In this document: piece by piece, positions 34,141 to 45,094 of the stretch | Layout: each line of letters opens with the position of its first letter | Numbering within the stretch: the stretch's first letter is position 1 | Assembly (NCBI RefSeq): GCF_963675165.1 | Contig: NC_087390.1 | Location: 227,001 to 291,000, forward strand | Reading direction: 5' to 3' | Length of the DNA stretch: 64,000 bases | Source of the DNA: Halichondria panicea | Lineage: Eukaryota > Porifera > Demospongiae > Suberitida > Halichondriidae | Notes under the pieces: generated by a model | Seen by the model: the letters and a program-made list of their open reading frames with translations, nothing else | What the model was told of the DNA's origin: nothing | The model's database searches: none | Translations under genes and position numbers: made by a program

Positions 34141-34312
34141 GTTTACTCACAGTCCTCGACAACTGCCCGCGGCGTTTTACCAAATCACACAAGAATCTCA
34201 CCGATTTTTGCTCAAAGCAACGATGATTGTCATAACTAGATGGCCGTAATAAATAAAGGAAGGAGAAAAAACCTTCTTTGTTGTTGCTGAGACTGAAGAG
34301 CTAGAGCTAGAG
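34141..34312. promoter_or_regulatory. Shared intergenic promoter region nucleotidyltransferase / SLC40A1
   Basis: 172 bp between divergent start codons. I see no stem-loop of the iron-responsive-element type (CAGUGN loop) in the part that would be the SLC40A1 5' UTR, unlike vertebrate ferroportin mRNA; this was read by eye. Confidence 0.55.
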
Positions 34313-37300
34313 ATGTCTAGGTCTGAGAAGGAAGGCAGTGCTAATGGTGGTGAGCTTGGTCTGGTGGAGAGTGCTCCAGATGAGAGTGTTGACTGTGCTG
34401 AGTCAGAGGAGAAGACAGTATCAGAATCATCAGTGGTGAAACAGTCGAGAACTAGGATACTATTAGGTGCACACACTACTCATGCAGCTAGCAGTCCAAT
34501 GCATACACACATCACCACTATATTACACACTGTTAGCAGCTCAGTGCAGACACTAGATCGAACAACTGATAATCCCCTAAATTAATACTGTGTTGATGAT
34601 GGTAGCCCCACCCCCTCTCCCAGGGATGATATTTCCACAGCTGACCCTCGACGATGGCTCCCACACTCTCACCATGAGGCGCTCAGTATTGGTCGTCCTC
34701 ACACTCTACGCTAGTCACAGCTTCTCAGCCTGGGTGAGTGTTGATACCTCCCTCCCTCTACAGCTAGCATAATTATTTCCAGAAATTCCATCTAGCATGC
34801 ACAGGTCTATTATAGCCTACTGTAATGTTCCAGCATATTATATTATACTAATACCTCCATACAGTGTCGTTTAGAATTTGACTTTTCAAACCCAAACTAG
34901 CATAACTGAACTATTGATGCATAACCATAGCTACATGCAGGGTGATCGCATGTGGGGCTTTGTGCTCTCCCTGTTCCTGGTATACTTGTACCCTGGCTCA
35001 CTGCTCCTCCCCGGTGTGGCTGGGATGATGGTGCAGCTGCTCGTGGCCGTGTTCGGGACTTTAGTGGGAGACTGGGTCGACAACAGCCCCAGAATGAGAG
35101 GTAGAGTCACTAGTACCAGTTGTAATCGTTGCCTTTCTTCCACAGTTTAATATTACCTTAGGCTAATGAACAATCAAGCTAATGATGCACTCGTTGACTA
35201 TACCTCCCTCCTTTCTTTCCGATATCCCTCACTATCTGAAAATTGTAAACCATCAGGCAGTAACCATAAAATATTGTTGTAATTCATAAATATTTTGTTA
35301 TTTAATTTTGTATCACCTCCCCTCCTCACACAGTGGTATGGATATCTCTACTGATACAGAATGGACTCCTAACCCTCTGCTCAATCCTCCTCGCTCTTAT
35401 GTTCGCACTAGACTGGACCGTGTGTGATAATGTGGTCGTTTTTGCTTCTCTAATCCCATTGGTCATCATCCTAGGGGCGGGAGCTAACCTAGCAACCATC
35501 GCTAATACAATCTCCATAGAGAAGGACTGGATAGTGGTACTGGCGGACAAACAGAAGGACACATTAGCAGGTAAGTGGGAGCGTGCCCTATCATTACTTA
35601 CAATGCTAAATGTTTGACTTTGGATATTCAGGTTATGGCAGCTGAAAGAAATTGATTAAATTGAGGGGGTGGGGGTGTAGTTGAACATCTTTCAACAGCC
35701 ATAACTTGAGTACAGTTGATCCAATGTCAAAAATTTTATGATTTTCTGAAAGCTTAGAAAAATACCTTTCAAATGATGTGTTTCAATCCAAAATTTCGTC
35801 CGGGCCCTAATTTGTCATTTTTCGGCCTCAAACCATGGGCTATAATCCATGGTACGACCAAATTGGCAAATACTTTTATCTCTCAAATATGAACTTTGAT
35901 GACACCATTTGAAAGGTATTTTTCTAAGCTTTCAGAAAATCCTAAAATTTTTGAGTTTCGATCCACAGAATTCAAGTTATGGCAGCTGAAAGATATTGAT
36001 TAAACGGAGGGGGTGGCGGTGTAGTTGAACATCTTTCAACAGCCATAACTTGAGTACAGTTGATCCAATGTCAACATTTTTATGATTTTCAGAAAAATAC
36101 CTTTCAAATGATGTTTCAATCCAAAATTTCGTCCGGGCCCTAATTTGTCATTTTTCGGCCTCGGACCATTATTTGAAAAGTCTTTTTCTAAGCTTTCAGA
36201 AAATCCTAACATTTTTGACTTTGGATCCACAAAATTCAAGTTATGGCAGCTGAAAGATATTGATTTTGTGCATGAGCATCACAATTTTGCAAATCACAAA
36301 AATAAGATTGTATTCACCGGTCTTGCCATAAAATAATCGCAAATTAAGATTTTTTTCACTCGCAGTATAAATACGTTATGTGCATAGCGTGAAGACTCTA
36401 AACTAATAATATAATTATAATAATTATCATCGTTATGGTTGGTGAATATACACTCATTATCTTATGGTCACTTTATTTCCTCTCAGTTCTCAACTCCAAT
36501 ATGCGTCGTATTGACCTTTGCTGTAAGCTGCTAGCCCCCTTCCTGACAGGGGTGGTGCTCCAGTGGGCAGAGCCTCTTGTTACCACCCTCTTTGTGGCCG
36601 GCTGGAACATCGTGTCGTTCTTTGCTGAGCTTGGTCTCATCTGGTTGGTGTATCGATTGATACCTCCGCTAGCCAATAAGAAACTGCGCAAAAAGTCAGA
36701 GGTCGTGGAGGAAGATAATGACGAAACAAAGGAAGATGGGGAGGAGCCTATCGTCGTAACAGCTAAAGTATCGAACTTCAAGTCCAAAGCAAAGAAGGTA
36801 CAATCTTGGAGAGCTACGTATAGTGTTAAATATAGTATCCATAACTTTAGCTTCGTTGGTCCATCATTTTATGATTTTCTGAAGCTTAGATGATGTACGT
36901 GTTAAAATCAAAAGTCTACTTTGGGCCTGTTTTTGACAAAATACCACATGTGGTTTTTTTCCGAAAATAGAAAATTTTGGCCGGTTTCAAATTTGGCATG
37001 CCATCTGAAAGAGCTACGTCTAAGCTTCCAAAAATCATAAATTTGTTGAATTTGGACTAAAGTTACAGAGCCCAGAGCCCACTCTAACAGTACTTTCAAT
37101 GCAGGCCTATAATAATATTATAGTCATAATGATTATTATGTTTACAAAATTTGCTGTTACAGTAGTGCTGCATGTTTACCATTGATTCAATGTTGCCTAG
37201 TGTTCATATTGTCATGAATGAATGTTGGTTACTCCCTAAGACCATTCCACGATGCATTCTCAGGTCTGCTCCAAACTATTGACTCCTGTCGTGTCTCTTA

Positions 37301-38801
37301 AGAATGGCTGGAGAACGTACATTCGCCAGGAGATTGCTCTGGTTGGGTTCGCTATGGCTTGCATCTACCTCACCGTGTTGGGCTTTAGTGGAGTCACCTC
37401 TGCCTACTTCCTAACCCAGGTGAGGCCCTGTTACCTAGCAATGCCCCCCCCCCCTTTAGTCTAACCAATGGGAATGCTTGCATTGTCACATGACTATAGT
37501 GTATTTTGAAGCCATTGTGTGTTATACACCTTACCTACTATGCAGAGGACCTAGCGTTAAATGAAGCATCTTTGAACGGCCATAACTTTAGTTCCGTTGG
37601 TATAATCACATTAAATGATTTTCTGCAATGAAAATGGTGTCTTGAAAAAAATGGTTTTTGGACAAAATACCATGGACTATATATAGCCCATGGTCTTTTC
37701 CGAAAATGAGAAATTATGGCACGTTCCAAATTTGAGATTTGAGCATAACCATCTTCTAAGTTTTAGAAAATCGTAAAATCGTTGAATTTGGACCACCAGA
37801 ACTTTAGTTACAGAGGTAATGTTCGTACGTACAGTCATGTACCTTCATGTACTCTTGGTACAGTATAATGTAGCTTAATTTTTGGCTTGTACATCTTTCC
37901 TGTAGTAAGGTTTAATTATTTCTTAATATACATGTACACGCAGGGTGTGCCAAATTACCTGATTGGAGTCTGTCAAGGAGTGGGTGCTGTTTTTGGAGTG
38001 CTAGGAACGATTATTTACCCGTTTTTACGCAAGAAAATTGGCACCGTTCGCACAGGGCTGTTTGGTATCAGCACACAGCTGGCCATCCTCATGATCTGTG
38101 TGGCCGCTGTGTTCGTACCATCTCATAGAGTGGAGAACAGTGCCTCCGGCTATTACTCTCCAGTCTGTGATAATGAAACAACATCTTTGTGTTTTGGAAT
38201 CGAATGCAATGGAACTGGAACTGAATTTTGGACTACTGATGTTTTTATGCCGACAGCTACACAATCTATTTCATCCTCCACATCTCACACACCCTCACAC
38301 GTTCAATCCACGCCCACTCCTCCACCAGCCTCACAAGAGCCACAAATCAACGTAGCCGTGATTCTACTACTCATGGGTGTGGTCGGCTGTCGTATTGGAC
38401 TTTGGACCTTTGACCTTGCCGTACAGCAGCTCGTACAAGAGAAGGTCGTAGAAGAGGAACGAGGTGTAGTGGGCGGAGTTATGAACGCCATGAACTCTAT
38501 AATGGACATGCTTCATTATGTGCTAGTTATTGCGGCACCAAGACCCGAGCATTTTGGTTGGTTGACGCTAATATCTGTTGCTATGGTGACGCTCGGACTT
38601 GTTCTATACGGCGCATATATCCGAAAAACTCGCAGACATTTTTTCCATTTTGGAGATTGTTATCGTCGTGTTAAAAAGTGGACGGAGAAGAGGCATATTT
38701 CAGATGAACAAGTGGGCGGAGTTTCAAGCAGCTTTATTCATGAGGACGCTGTACAATTACTGTCTGAAACTGACAATGATGATGACGATGATGCATTATG
38801 A
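34313..38801 (+). CDS. SLC40A1: Ferroportin, iron exporter
   Basis: Seven exons (34313-34466, 34624-34733, 34941-35100, 35334-35570, 36487-36797, 37264-37419, 37944-38801) give 661 residues; human ferroportin has 571. It is a plasma-membrane Fe(II) exporter of the MFS fold. The family signature LYASHSFSAW-GDRMWGF is clear (first helix), as are GDWVDNSPRMR, NMRRIDLCCKLLAPFLTGVV, YLTVLGFSGVTSAY, RIGLWTFDLAVQQLVQE and NSIMDMLHYVLVIAAPRPEHFG. Extra length lies in a Ser/Glu-rich N-terminus, a Thr/Pro/Ser-rich loop before helix 10 and an acidic tail (DNDDDDDAL). The human hepcidin-contact Cys position is Gly here. The junction of exon 1 to exon 2 is the least certain; translation could instead begin within exon 2. 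Introns 4-6 carry family A and B repeats. Confidence 0.92.
35684..36262. repeat. Two family B foldback repeats (SLC40A1 intron 4)
   Basis: Two tandem copies (about 35684-35990 and 36027-36262), reversed relative to the ACAD11 array: 'ctttcaacagccataacttg' at the left and 'attcaagttatggcagctg' at the right. The second lacks much of its centre. The spacer again contains 'ggagggggtggcggtgtag'. A partial family D stretch follows at about 36275-36370. Confidence 0.85.
36830..37090. repeat. Family A foldback repeat (SLC40A1 intron 5)
   Basis: It runs from 'ccataactttagcttcgttg' to 'ggactaaagttacagagccc'. The centre is damaged ('aaaataccacatgtggtttt'). Both arms are recognisable. Confidence 0.75.
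37545..37828. repeat. Family A foldback repeat (SLC40A1 intron 6)
   Basis: It runs from 'aaatgaagcatctttgaacg' to 'accagaactttagttacaga'. The centre 'ccatggactatatatagccc' plus 'atgg' is an intact palindrome. Confidence 0.85.
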
Positions 38802-39855
38802 TGCAATATGACATCATCAGTGTGTATGATGATGACTATTTATCTATATTTATTCTTGGCACATTTGGCACATTTTCCCACTTGCTATTAATTTTTGTTA
38901 ATTATTATTTCGCAGAACAAGCTAAAGGGAAAGCTCATTTTGCTATTGAAATTATATAGGAGGTCGTTTTGTTTGCTAACAGTAAATTTTTATCCAGATT
39001 GGGTTTTTGCACAATAGGCACCTGAACATAAGACGAGTGTCGCAAGCTGTGCTGTGCTATATAATGCCTCTTGCCATGCATGTTATGCTTTCGCTCTAGA
39101 GTGTTAAATATAGTAGAGGGAATAGCCTATAATGAATTTTACATTAAAATTAGCTCACTGACTTGTTTTACATGCTATTATTGTTATCTCTTCATATACA
39201 CTGTACCAGGCTATCTATAGTGTCAAGCTCCCTCCTTCACTGGCCTCCTTCAAGAGAAAGTGCGGCCTTGGATTGAAGCTAAAAGATTCCCTTCCTCCTA
39301 CGTTATTGACTTGTTCCAGTTCACCCATGTAGCGTGTGGGTTATAAACCGGGGCTCCGGAGCTGTAGGTGGGTGGCCGGGAAACCGGCGGTGGCCAGCTC
39401 ACTTGTCTTTCATTAGTCAGCAGCACTGTTTGCCAGCCAGCACCTGTCTGTCTTTCATTAGTCAGCAGCCCTAACTGTCTTTCATTAGGAAGTTTTTAAA
39501 CAATCTTTTAGCATGTACACTAACTATACGTGACTAGTCGGTATAAACTAACAAGATGTGCGTGCATGTGCCCTAAAGTACTTTATGGAAAGGAACGCAG
39601 TATAGGTCCACGCATGCCGTATCTAATAGGAAGTGAAGTTTTGTGCACACTTTAAAGGCAAACTCTATTTTGTGACATTCACTTTTATTACGAGTGTCAC
39701 AAGCTGCGCTGTGCTAATGCCTCTCGCCATGTTATGCTTTCGCTCAAAGACCTTTACATGTCTATTTCTATTGTACGCCTCGAGGCATAATAATACAGTT
39801 ATAATAATTATAATAATTACATATGTAGTACATGGAAATAGATAGCATGTACATA
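38802..39855. other. Convergent intergenic region SLC40A1 / AAAS
   Basis: About 1 kb. A roughly 65 bp phrase occurs twice ('acgagtgtcgcaagctgtgc' near 39033 and 'acgagtgtcacaagctgcgc' near 39690, each continuing to 'ttatgctttcgctc'). 39410-39490 has three copies of 'ctgtctttcattag'. No gene is seen. Confidence 0.6.
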
Positions 39856-42821
39856 TCAGTGACTGTTCAGTTCGGCAGAGTACAAGGGGGTGTGGTACAA
39901 TGGGGTGTGGTTTGCTCTAACTGACACACCCAGAGCCGGCCGTGTTAGGCGAGGAGTGCGCTGGATAGATGTTAACGGGGTCAATTGTTCGGGTGGGAAA
40001 ATAGGTGTCGCCATTGAAAGAGGAGATTGGAAACACAGTGGAGTGAACGAGATGCGACCGCTAGACCATACCTGTGTGCGTGTAGGTAATGGGTATGTGT
40101 ATTATGTGTGTGCGTGGGTGGGATTGTGGGAGTGTGTGTGTGCTCACGATAACTAGTAGTGCTCCCTCGATATAGCCAGGCTTGAAGGACACCGTCAAGG
40201 GGACTTCCCCCTCTTGACCCCGTATGAACCCACTGCACAGAGGGAGATACACCACTGTTATGATTATAGTAGGATATCGCTATATACACAGCTATACACA
40301 AAACATCAGCAACATCACTAAGAGCAGAGTTATCCTAGAGAGGTTTTATAATACATAGAAGCATGGCTCTGAGTAATCAACTCAAGGATATTATGTGTCC
40401 CCCGCCCACTCCACACTCACCATCCACTCACCCTGGTAGGATGTCTAGCAGATGAGAGGTCCTTGTTCTCAACACAACCACCAGATCACCACACGGTCCA
40501 TCACCTACACACACACACACACACACATACACACGTGCAGGGGGGTGAGCGGAGTACCAATTAACTACTGTACTATCATTAACTTTGTTATTAAGCTAGA
40601 TAGGCCAAATTTGAGAAATTGTGTACTGTTGTGTACTCACAGATGATTGACCTAAACCTACCATTTGAATGAGCGCCCTAAAGGTTGCCAGACACAGCTT
40701 ATAATTATTTGAATAGGATGCTCTAGCCTCTAGTTAGAGACTCTCAAAGGCAAGGGTAATACAGAGGCCCCACTCACTGGTGAAGATGATGGCCAGTCTC
40801 TCTCCAGTGCAGTCCCAACACATGTCCTGTACACAACCTCCAACTCTGTAAAGAAAGAGCAAATGAGAGTTAGTTTAGACACATTCTCTCTCATACGAGA
40901 ATCAGCTTCTCCTCTAGATCTCAACATACATTTATGGACATTCCAAGATAATTTCAAGCACTCCTACTGCTTGTACGTATGTATACCTAGCGAAAAGCAT
41001 CTATTAAGGTTATAGTAAAGCCCATAGTTTTCTTTAATTAACAATTAAGGGAATATTTCGACCCACACAAACAATCAATGATCTCATTAGGACACTCACA
41101 AGTATTCCATGCCTGATTCTCCGAGTAGGGTGCACGGGGTCAAATCAGCACATTTGATGGCGCTAGTGGAACCAGCGGCCAGATCATTACCACGGAAACA
41201 GATGTAATAGAGCGAAGGGTCACCCTCGAGAGCAAAGAGCAGTAGATCACCCTCTGGACTCCAGCAAGCAGCCTGCGTAATCATACAGGCATCGATAGGA
41301 CTGCAACAAAGTAACAGTAAAGTTTTGACAAATAATGTATATACGTGATATAATTATACCTCAATGAAACTTTTGCCAAACCAAACAGCACACCCCCTCT
41401 TACCTTACAACGTCCGGTGGAGTTGGTCCATTTCTCACAACTCCATTTCAAAGTCTCCCACACTCGAAAGAGTGATGTACGACACCCGGCAAATACCCGG
41501 CCTCCATCAGGTGACCAACACACATCCGTCACACCACCACCCTTTGACCTTTGAACTTTAGTGGCCACACCCATTGGAATGTCCCATACAACGAGGTTAC
41601 TGTCGGAGGGTGAGGCAGATACGAGGAAGTTGCCTTGAGGGGACCAGGAGAGTGATGAAATGGGGGCGTGGCCAGGGGAACATTCAACCCGTACCCATGT
41701 CGTGAGAAATCTAGCGTGTGTGTGTGTGTGTGTGGGGGGGTAATTTTAAATGAAGTATCTTTGAACGGCCATAACTTTAGTTCCGTTGGTCCAATAAAGT
41801 TAATTTTATGATTTTCTGAAAGTTTACATCGAGCTCTTTAAGATGGTGTCTTAAAATCAAAAGTATATTTTGGGCCTGTTTTTGGAAAATACCATGGGCT
41901 ATAGACCATGGTATTTTTCCGAAAATGGGAAATTATGGTTCGCTCAAGATTTGAGATTAGAGCATACCATCTGAAAGAGCTCCTTCTCAGCTTTCAGAAA
42001 ATCATAAAATTGTTGAATTTGGACCCACCAGATGAGTAAAGTTACAGAGCCAACTCTAGTACTCTCAAAATACAAATTATTTTGTTGGCTTACCTGGAGC
42101 AGGGGGCGGTTGGGTCCAAGTGCCACAGCAGTACACTTGTGGTGGATCCCACGGCCAACAGCTGGTCGCAGTGTGGACTGTGTGCGTGTGGGCGGGGATA
42201 TGTGAGGGTGTGTGACATGTGAGGAAAGACTTACGCCCACTGCATACAGATAACGCCCACTTGTTTCTTGTCTCGAAGGAGAACTCTATGATCGGCCCTA
42301 ATTGAGAACACAAAGAGTTAATAATAATACAGAGAGAAAAGGATTAAAACTCACTCATTTAGTGACCTCACTTCAATCCGATCATCCTGCGAGAAAAATA
42401 TTAAAAATCCGAGCATTAATCATCTGCTAATTTGGAACAAAAAATGTGCTATGGCATACAATTATACGGTAGCTATCGGCAACCAACTTAATTATGCATG
42501 TCTGTGTGTATGGTAACGCCGGGAGGACTAAGTACACAGTTAATCGAGCATGGCTACCACAGTCATTTTGTGGTACCTTTTCCAGTAATTATAAGCACTT
42601 TAATCCGTTTAGAGCTCGTATAAATATCAAAGAGACCCACTAATGGAGGCCATTAGGGCTACTACGTGCACCCGTGGGAATACTATCTTCCTAGAATAAT
42701 AGGAAAGTGGGCGCACGTAGACCTGACCACACATGGCATGGCAGCTAGCGCCTACCTGTCTGGCTATAGCGATGTATGGCAGCTTGGGATGGAGAGCCAT
42801 AGCTCGGACTATAGACTGCTC

Positions 42822-42878
<57 letters not shown>

Positions 42879-44831
42879 TGTGTGTGTGTGTGTGGTGTGT
42901 GTGTGGTGTGTGTGGGGTGTGTGTGTGGGGTGTGTGATGGGAGGTAAGGGCAATACATTCAATAATTACATGTACAGTACAACCATAGGTGTGTATGTGT
43001 GTGTGTGTGTGTATGTGTGTGTGCGTGTGTGTATGTCTGTAGCCATGAGTGAGAACACAGATTGCTATGCTACTAGTATTACTTTATATCCAGGGCAAAC
43101 AGTGCTTTTGATTAAGATCCTTTAACCTTTCAATGTCAGGCAAAACACACACACACACACACACACACAAGTCTGCCAACACAGTGTGAGCTAGTTGTAC
43201 TCACTCTTATAGCAAACACACAATATTTACTGGAAACAGAGAAATAGATATAGGTGACAGTAACAGTGAAATTACAGCCACATTAACATATGTATTATGT
43301 GTAATGCTGGGAAAGAAAGAAGAGATCAAACACAATATATAACACTCCTGATAATAATATGACACTTTGTGGCTGATCTGAAAACTTTCAGGGTGAGATA
43401 AACAGTTTCAAGATCAACATGACTCACAACACACGCCCGTCACTGTTGACCCACCATTGATTGATGTGGGAGTATTTTCCAGCCACTGCCATCACTGTCA
43501 TCTATAAGAGGGGGGGGTGACATCATTATATACCGTGTCATACATTTACTGTGCCTATAATTATATACAGTCATTGGAGGGGGGAAATTTGTGGAAACAC
43601 ACGTTTATGAGAAACCTGTTTGTAGATAAATCTAAATGCATATTAGGGAGTTTAATTGTGAGAGCTTACGTATGCACATGTGTATGTATATGGTTATGAT
43701 TAGGGGGGGAAATGAGTGCTATTATTGAAAGACAAACACAAGGTAATGGGGGAAATGAATATACATTAGCTCAGTGTATGTAATGGGACATGTGATGTTA
43801 AATACTCTACTCATTGTTTTAATGGGGAAGGGCCTATATATTATTGTTGATAAATAAAGACCAAAGAACATGATAAACATTTGTTTTCTATTTCAATAAC
43901 ATATGTTTATTTGTACAACAACAGCTTATAGTGTCTGTTCTGCTGAACTGGGAGAGTCACCTTTCTGTCTCTCCATATGTACTCGTATAAACTTTGCGCT
44001 TTCCTGATATACTGGAGTACACCCAGTGCTAGTCGCGTTGCTGTGCCTTCATGATCACCTGCATATTGGGTAGGCCTTTAGTAACAAAAATTTAAATAAG
44101 TACAGAATCAGAAAGAGCTATAATACAGTATTACTAGAATATTTTGCTGGTAAAAACCTTTGTGAATGAGCCAAATCAGCAGAAAATTTGACTCTTTGCG
44201 ATCTAACTATTGCGTTCTGGCAAGGATCGTGTGTATTTACTAGTAATAATTTAGGTTTTGCGGATTTTATTGTTGCGAATTGATCAACCATCGCAAAGTT
44301 TGCAAATGTTTGATGCTCGCAAAATATTCTAGTAATATGGTACAATATTTGTTTGGGGAAATCCATAAATTCAGTAAAATAATGTTAATACTCACTTTCA
44401 TTTGTATCTTCTTCCAGCCCCTCCAGAGCTGGTAGCAGACCGTCGTCCCACCTGACATCAAAGCATTATTGAGGTAACCACATCAAAGAGATATAATCTT
44501 ACATGGTATTCCAGGCCTTCTTCCAAGGGTACTCTTGAGTGGGCGGCAGGAACAACGATTCCTGTATCACATGACCTCCACTTTCCTCACACTCCACCGT
44601 AATGTCCGGATACACCGTCTGAAGAATTATTGTTTTTCAGTACACACATTGCGGATACATAATATTTATAATTATGTTCGGAACACTCACTCTCGACAGG
44701 CCCTGTGCTCTGGTCCTGGCCACAGGAGAGGTGTTTGCAGGCTGGGCAACGAACCTCGCCTCGTATTCTCCCACACTCACCCAGCCTTCTGGTGGGGGGG
44801 CCTGGCAAGTAGACAAAATGGACATCTTCAC
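39856..44831 (-). CDS. AAAS: Aladin, nuclear pore WD-repeat protein
   Basis: Fifteen small exons (44831-44691, 44618-44503, 44451-44396, 44058-43961, 43501-43455, 42822-42756, 42386-42355, 42297-42235, 42177-42094, 41710-41404, 41272-41100, 40845-40778, 40504-40432, 40232-40148, 40071-39856) join in frame to 541 residues; human aladin has 546. Aladin is a nucleoporin held at the pore by NDC1; its loss in humans causes triple-A syndrome. WD-type blades are visible: SIVRAMALHPKLPYIAIA, DQLLAVGSTTSVLLWHLDP, SSLSWSPQGNFLVSASPSDS, GGVTDVCWSPDGGRVFAG, SLFRVWETLKWSCEKW, AACWSPEGDLLLFAL, MCWDCTGERLAIIF. The end IVWSSGRISFTPLCF matches the human C-terminal blade. For exons 11 and 14 an inner AG was chosen because only it keeps frame and homology. 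Several acceptors follow CA-rich tracts. Confidence 0.93.
41745..42065. repeat. Family A foldback repeat, intact (AAAS intron 9)
   Basis: Left 'catctttgaacggccataac' style end, centre 'ccatgggctatagaccatgg', right end 'agttacagagccaactctag' plus 'tactctc'. It is one of the most complete copies and was used to define the family ends. Confidence 0.88.
42826..42935 (+). repeat. GT-rich microsatellite (CA on the gene strand)
   Basis: About 110 bp of (GT)n with TGGT interruptions, directly upstream on the minus strand of AAAS exon 6. On the transcript it reads (CA)n ending in CAG at the acceptor. A further GT tract lies at 42988-43040. Confidence 0.95.
44125..44342. repeat. Family D MITE-like repeat (AAAS intron 3)
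   Basis: It spans 'tacagtattactagaatatt' to 'caaaatattctagtaatatg' plus 'gta'; the ends are inverted repeats ('attactagaatattttg' against 'caaaatattctagtaat'). The interior 'gaatgagccaaatcagcaga' matches the NMD3 intron copy. Confidence 0.8.
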
Positions 44832-45094
44832 CTAGTACAACAACCTACACTGTGTGCATCATTAAGACCGAATTTTCTTCAATAGAACGGAAGAGAAACA
44901 TATACGTGGGCGGAAACGGCTCGTTAAGTATGAGTGGGCGTGGTCGCGTCCTTATATCAACTGTAGTGAACTCGAATCAACTAGCTGTTGCTGTTGTTCT
45001 TGTATAATAAACTGGTTTGTGATACTATAAATGGTCTACAATCTATTCCACGAGCAGTAATAAGTCTACAGTTGATTTCAACTTCCTCCATATA
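44832..45094. promoter_or_regulatory. Shared intergenic promoter region AAAS / Bcl-2-like
   Basis: 263 bp separate the divergent starts. No clear core motif was identified; the assignment is from geometry. Confidence 0.55.

Noticed and set aside
40233-40262. First AG upstream of AAAS exon 14 (after 'ataacag')
   Set aside because: It puts the exon out of phase with exon 13. The inner AG ('tctgtgcag') keeps phase and restores the match to human aladin (LPCGIIQGE / LPGGFIRGQ). The same reasoning applies to exon 11.
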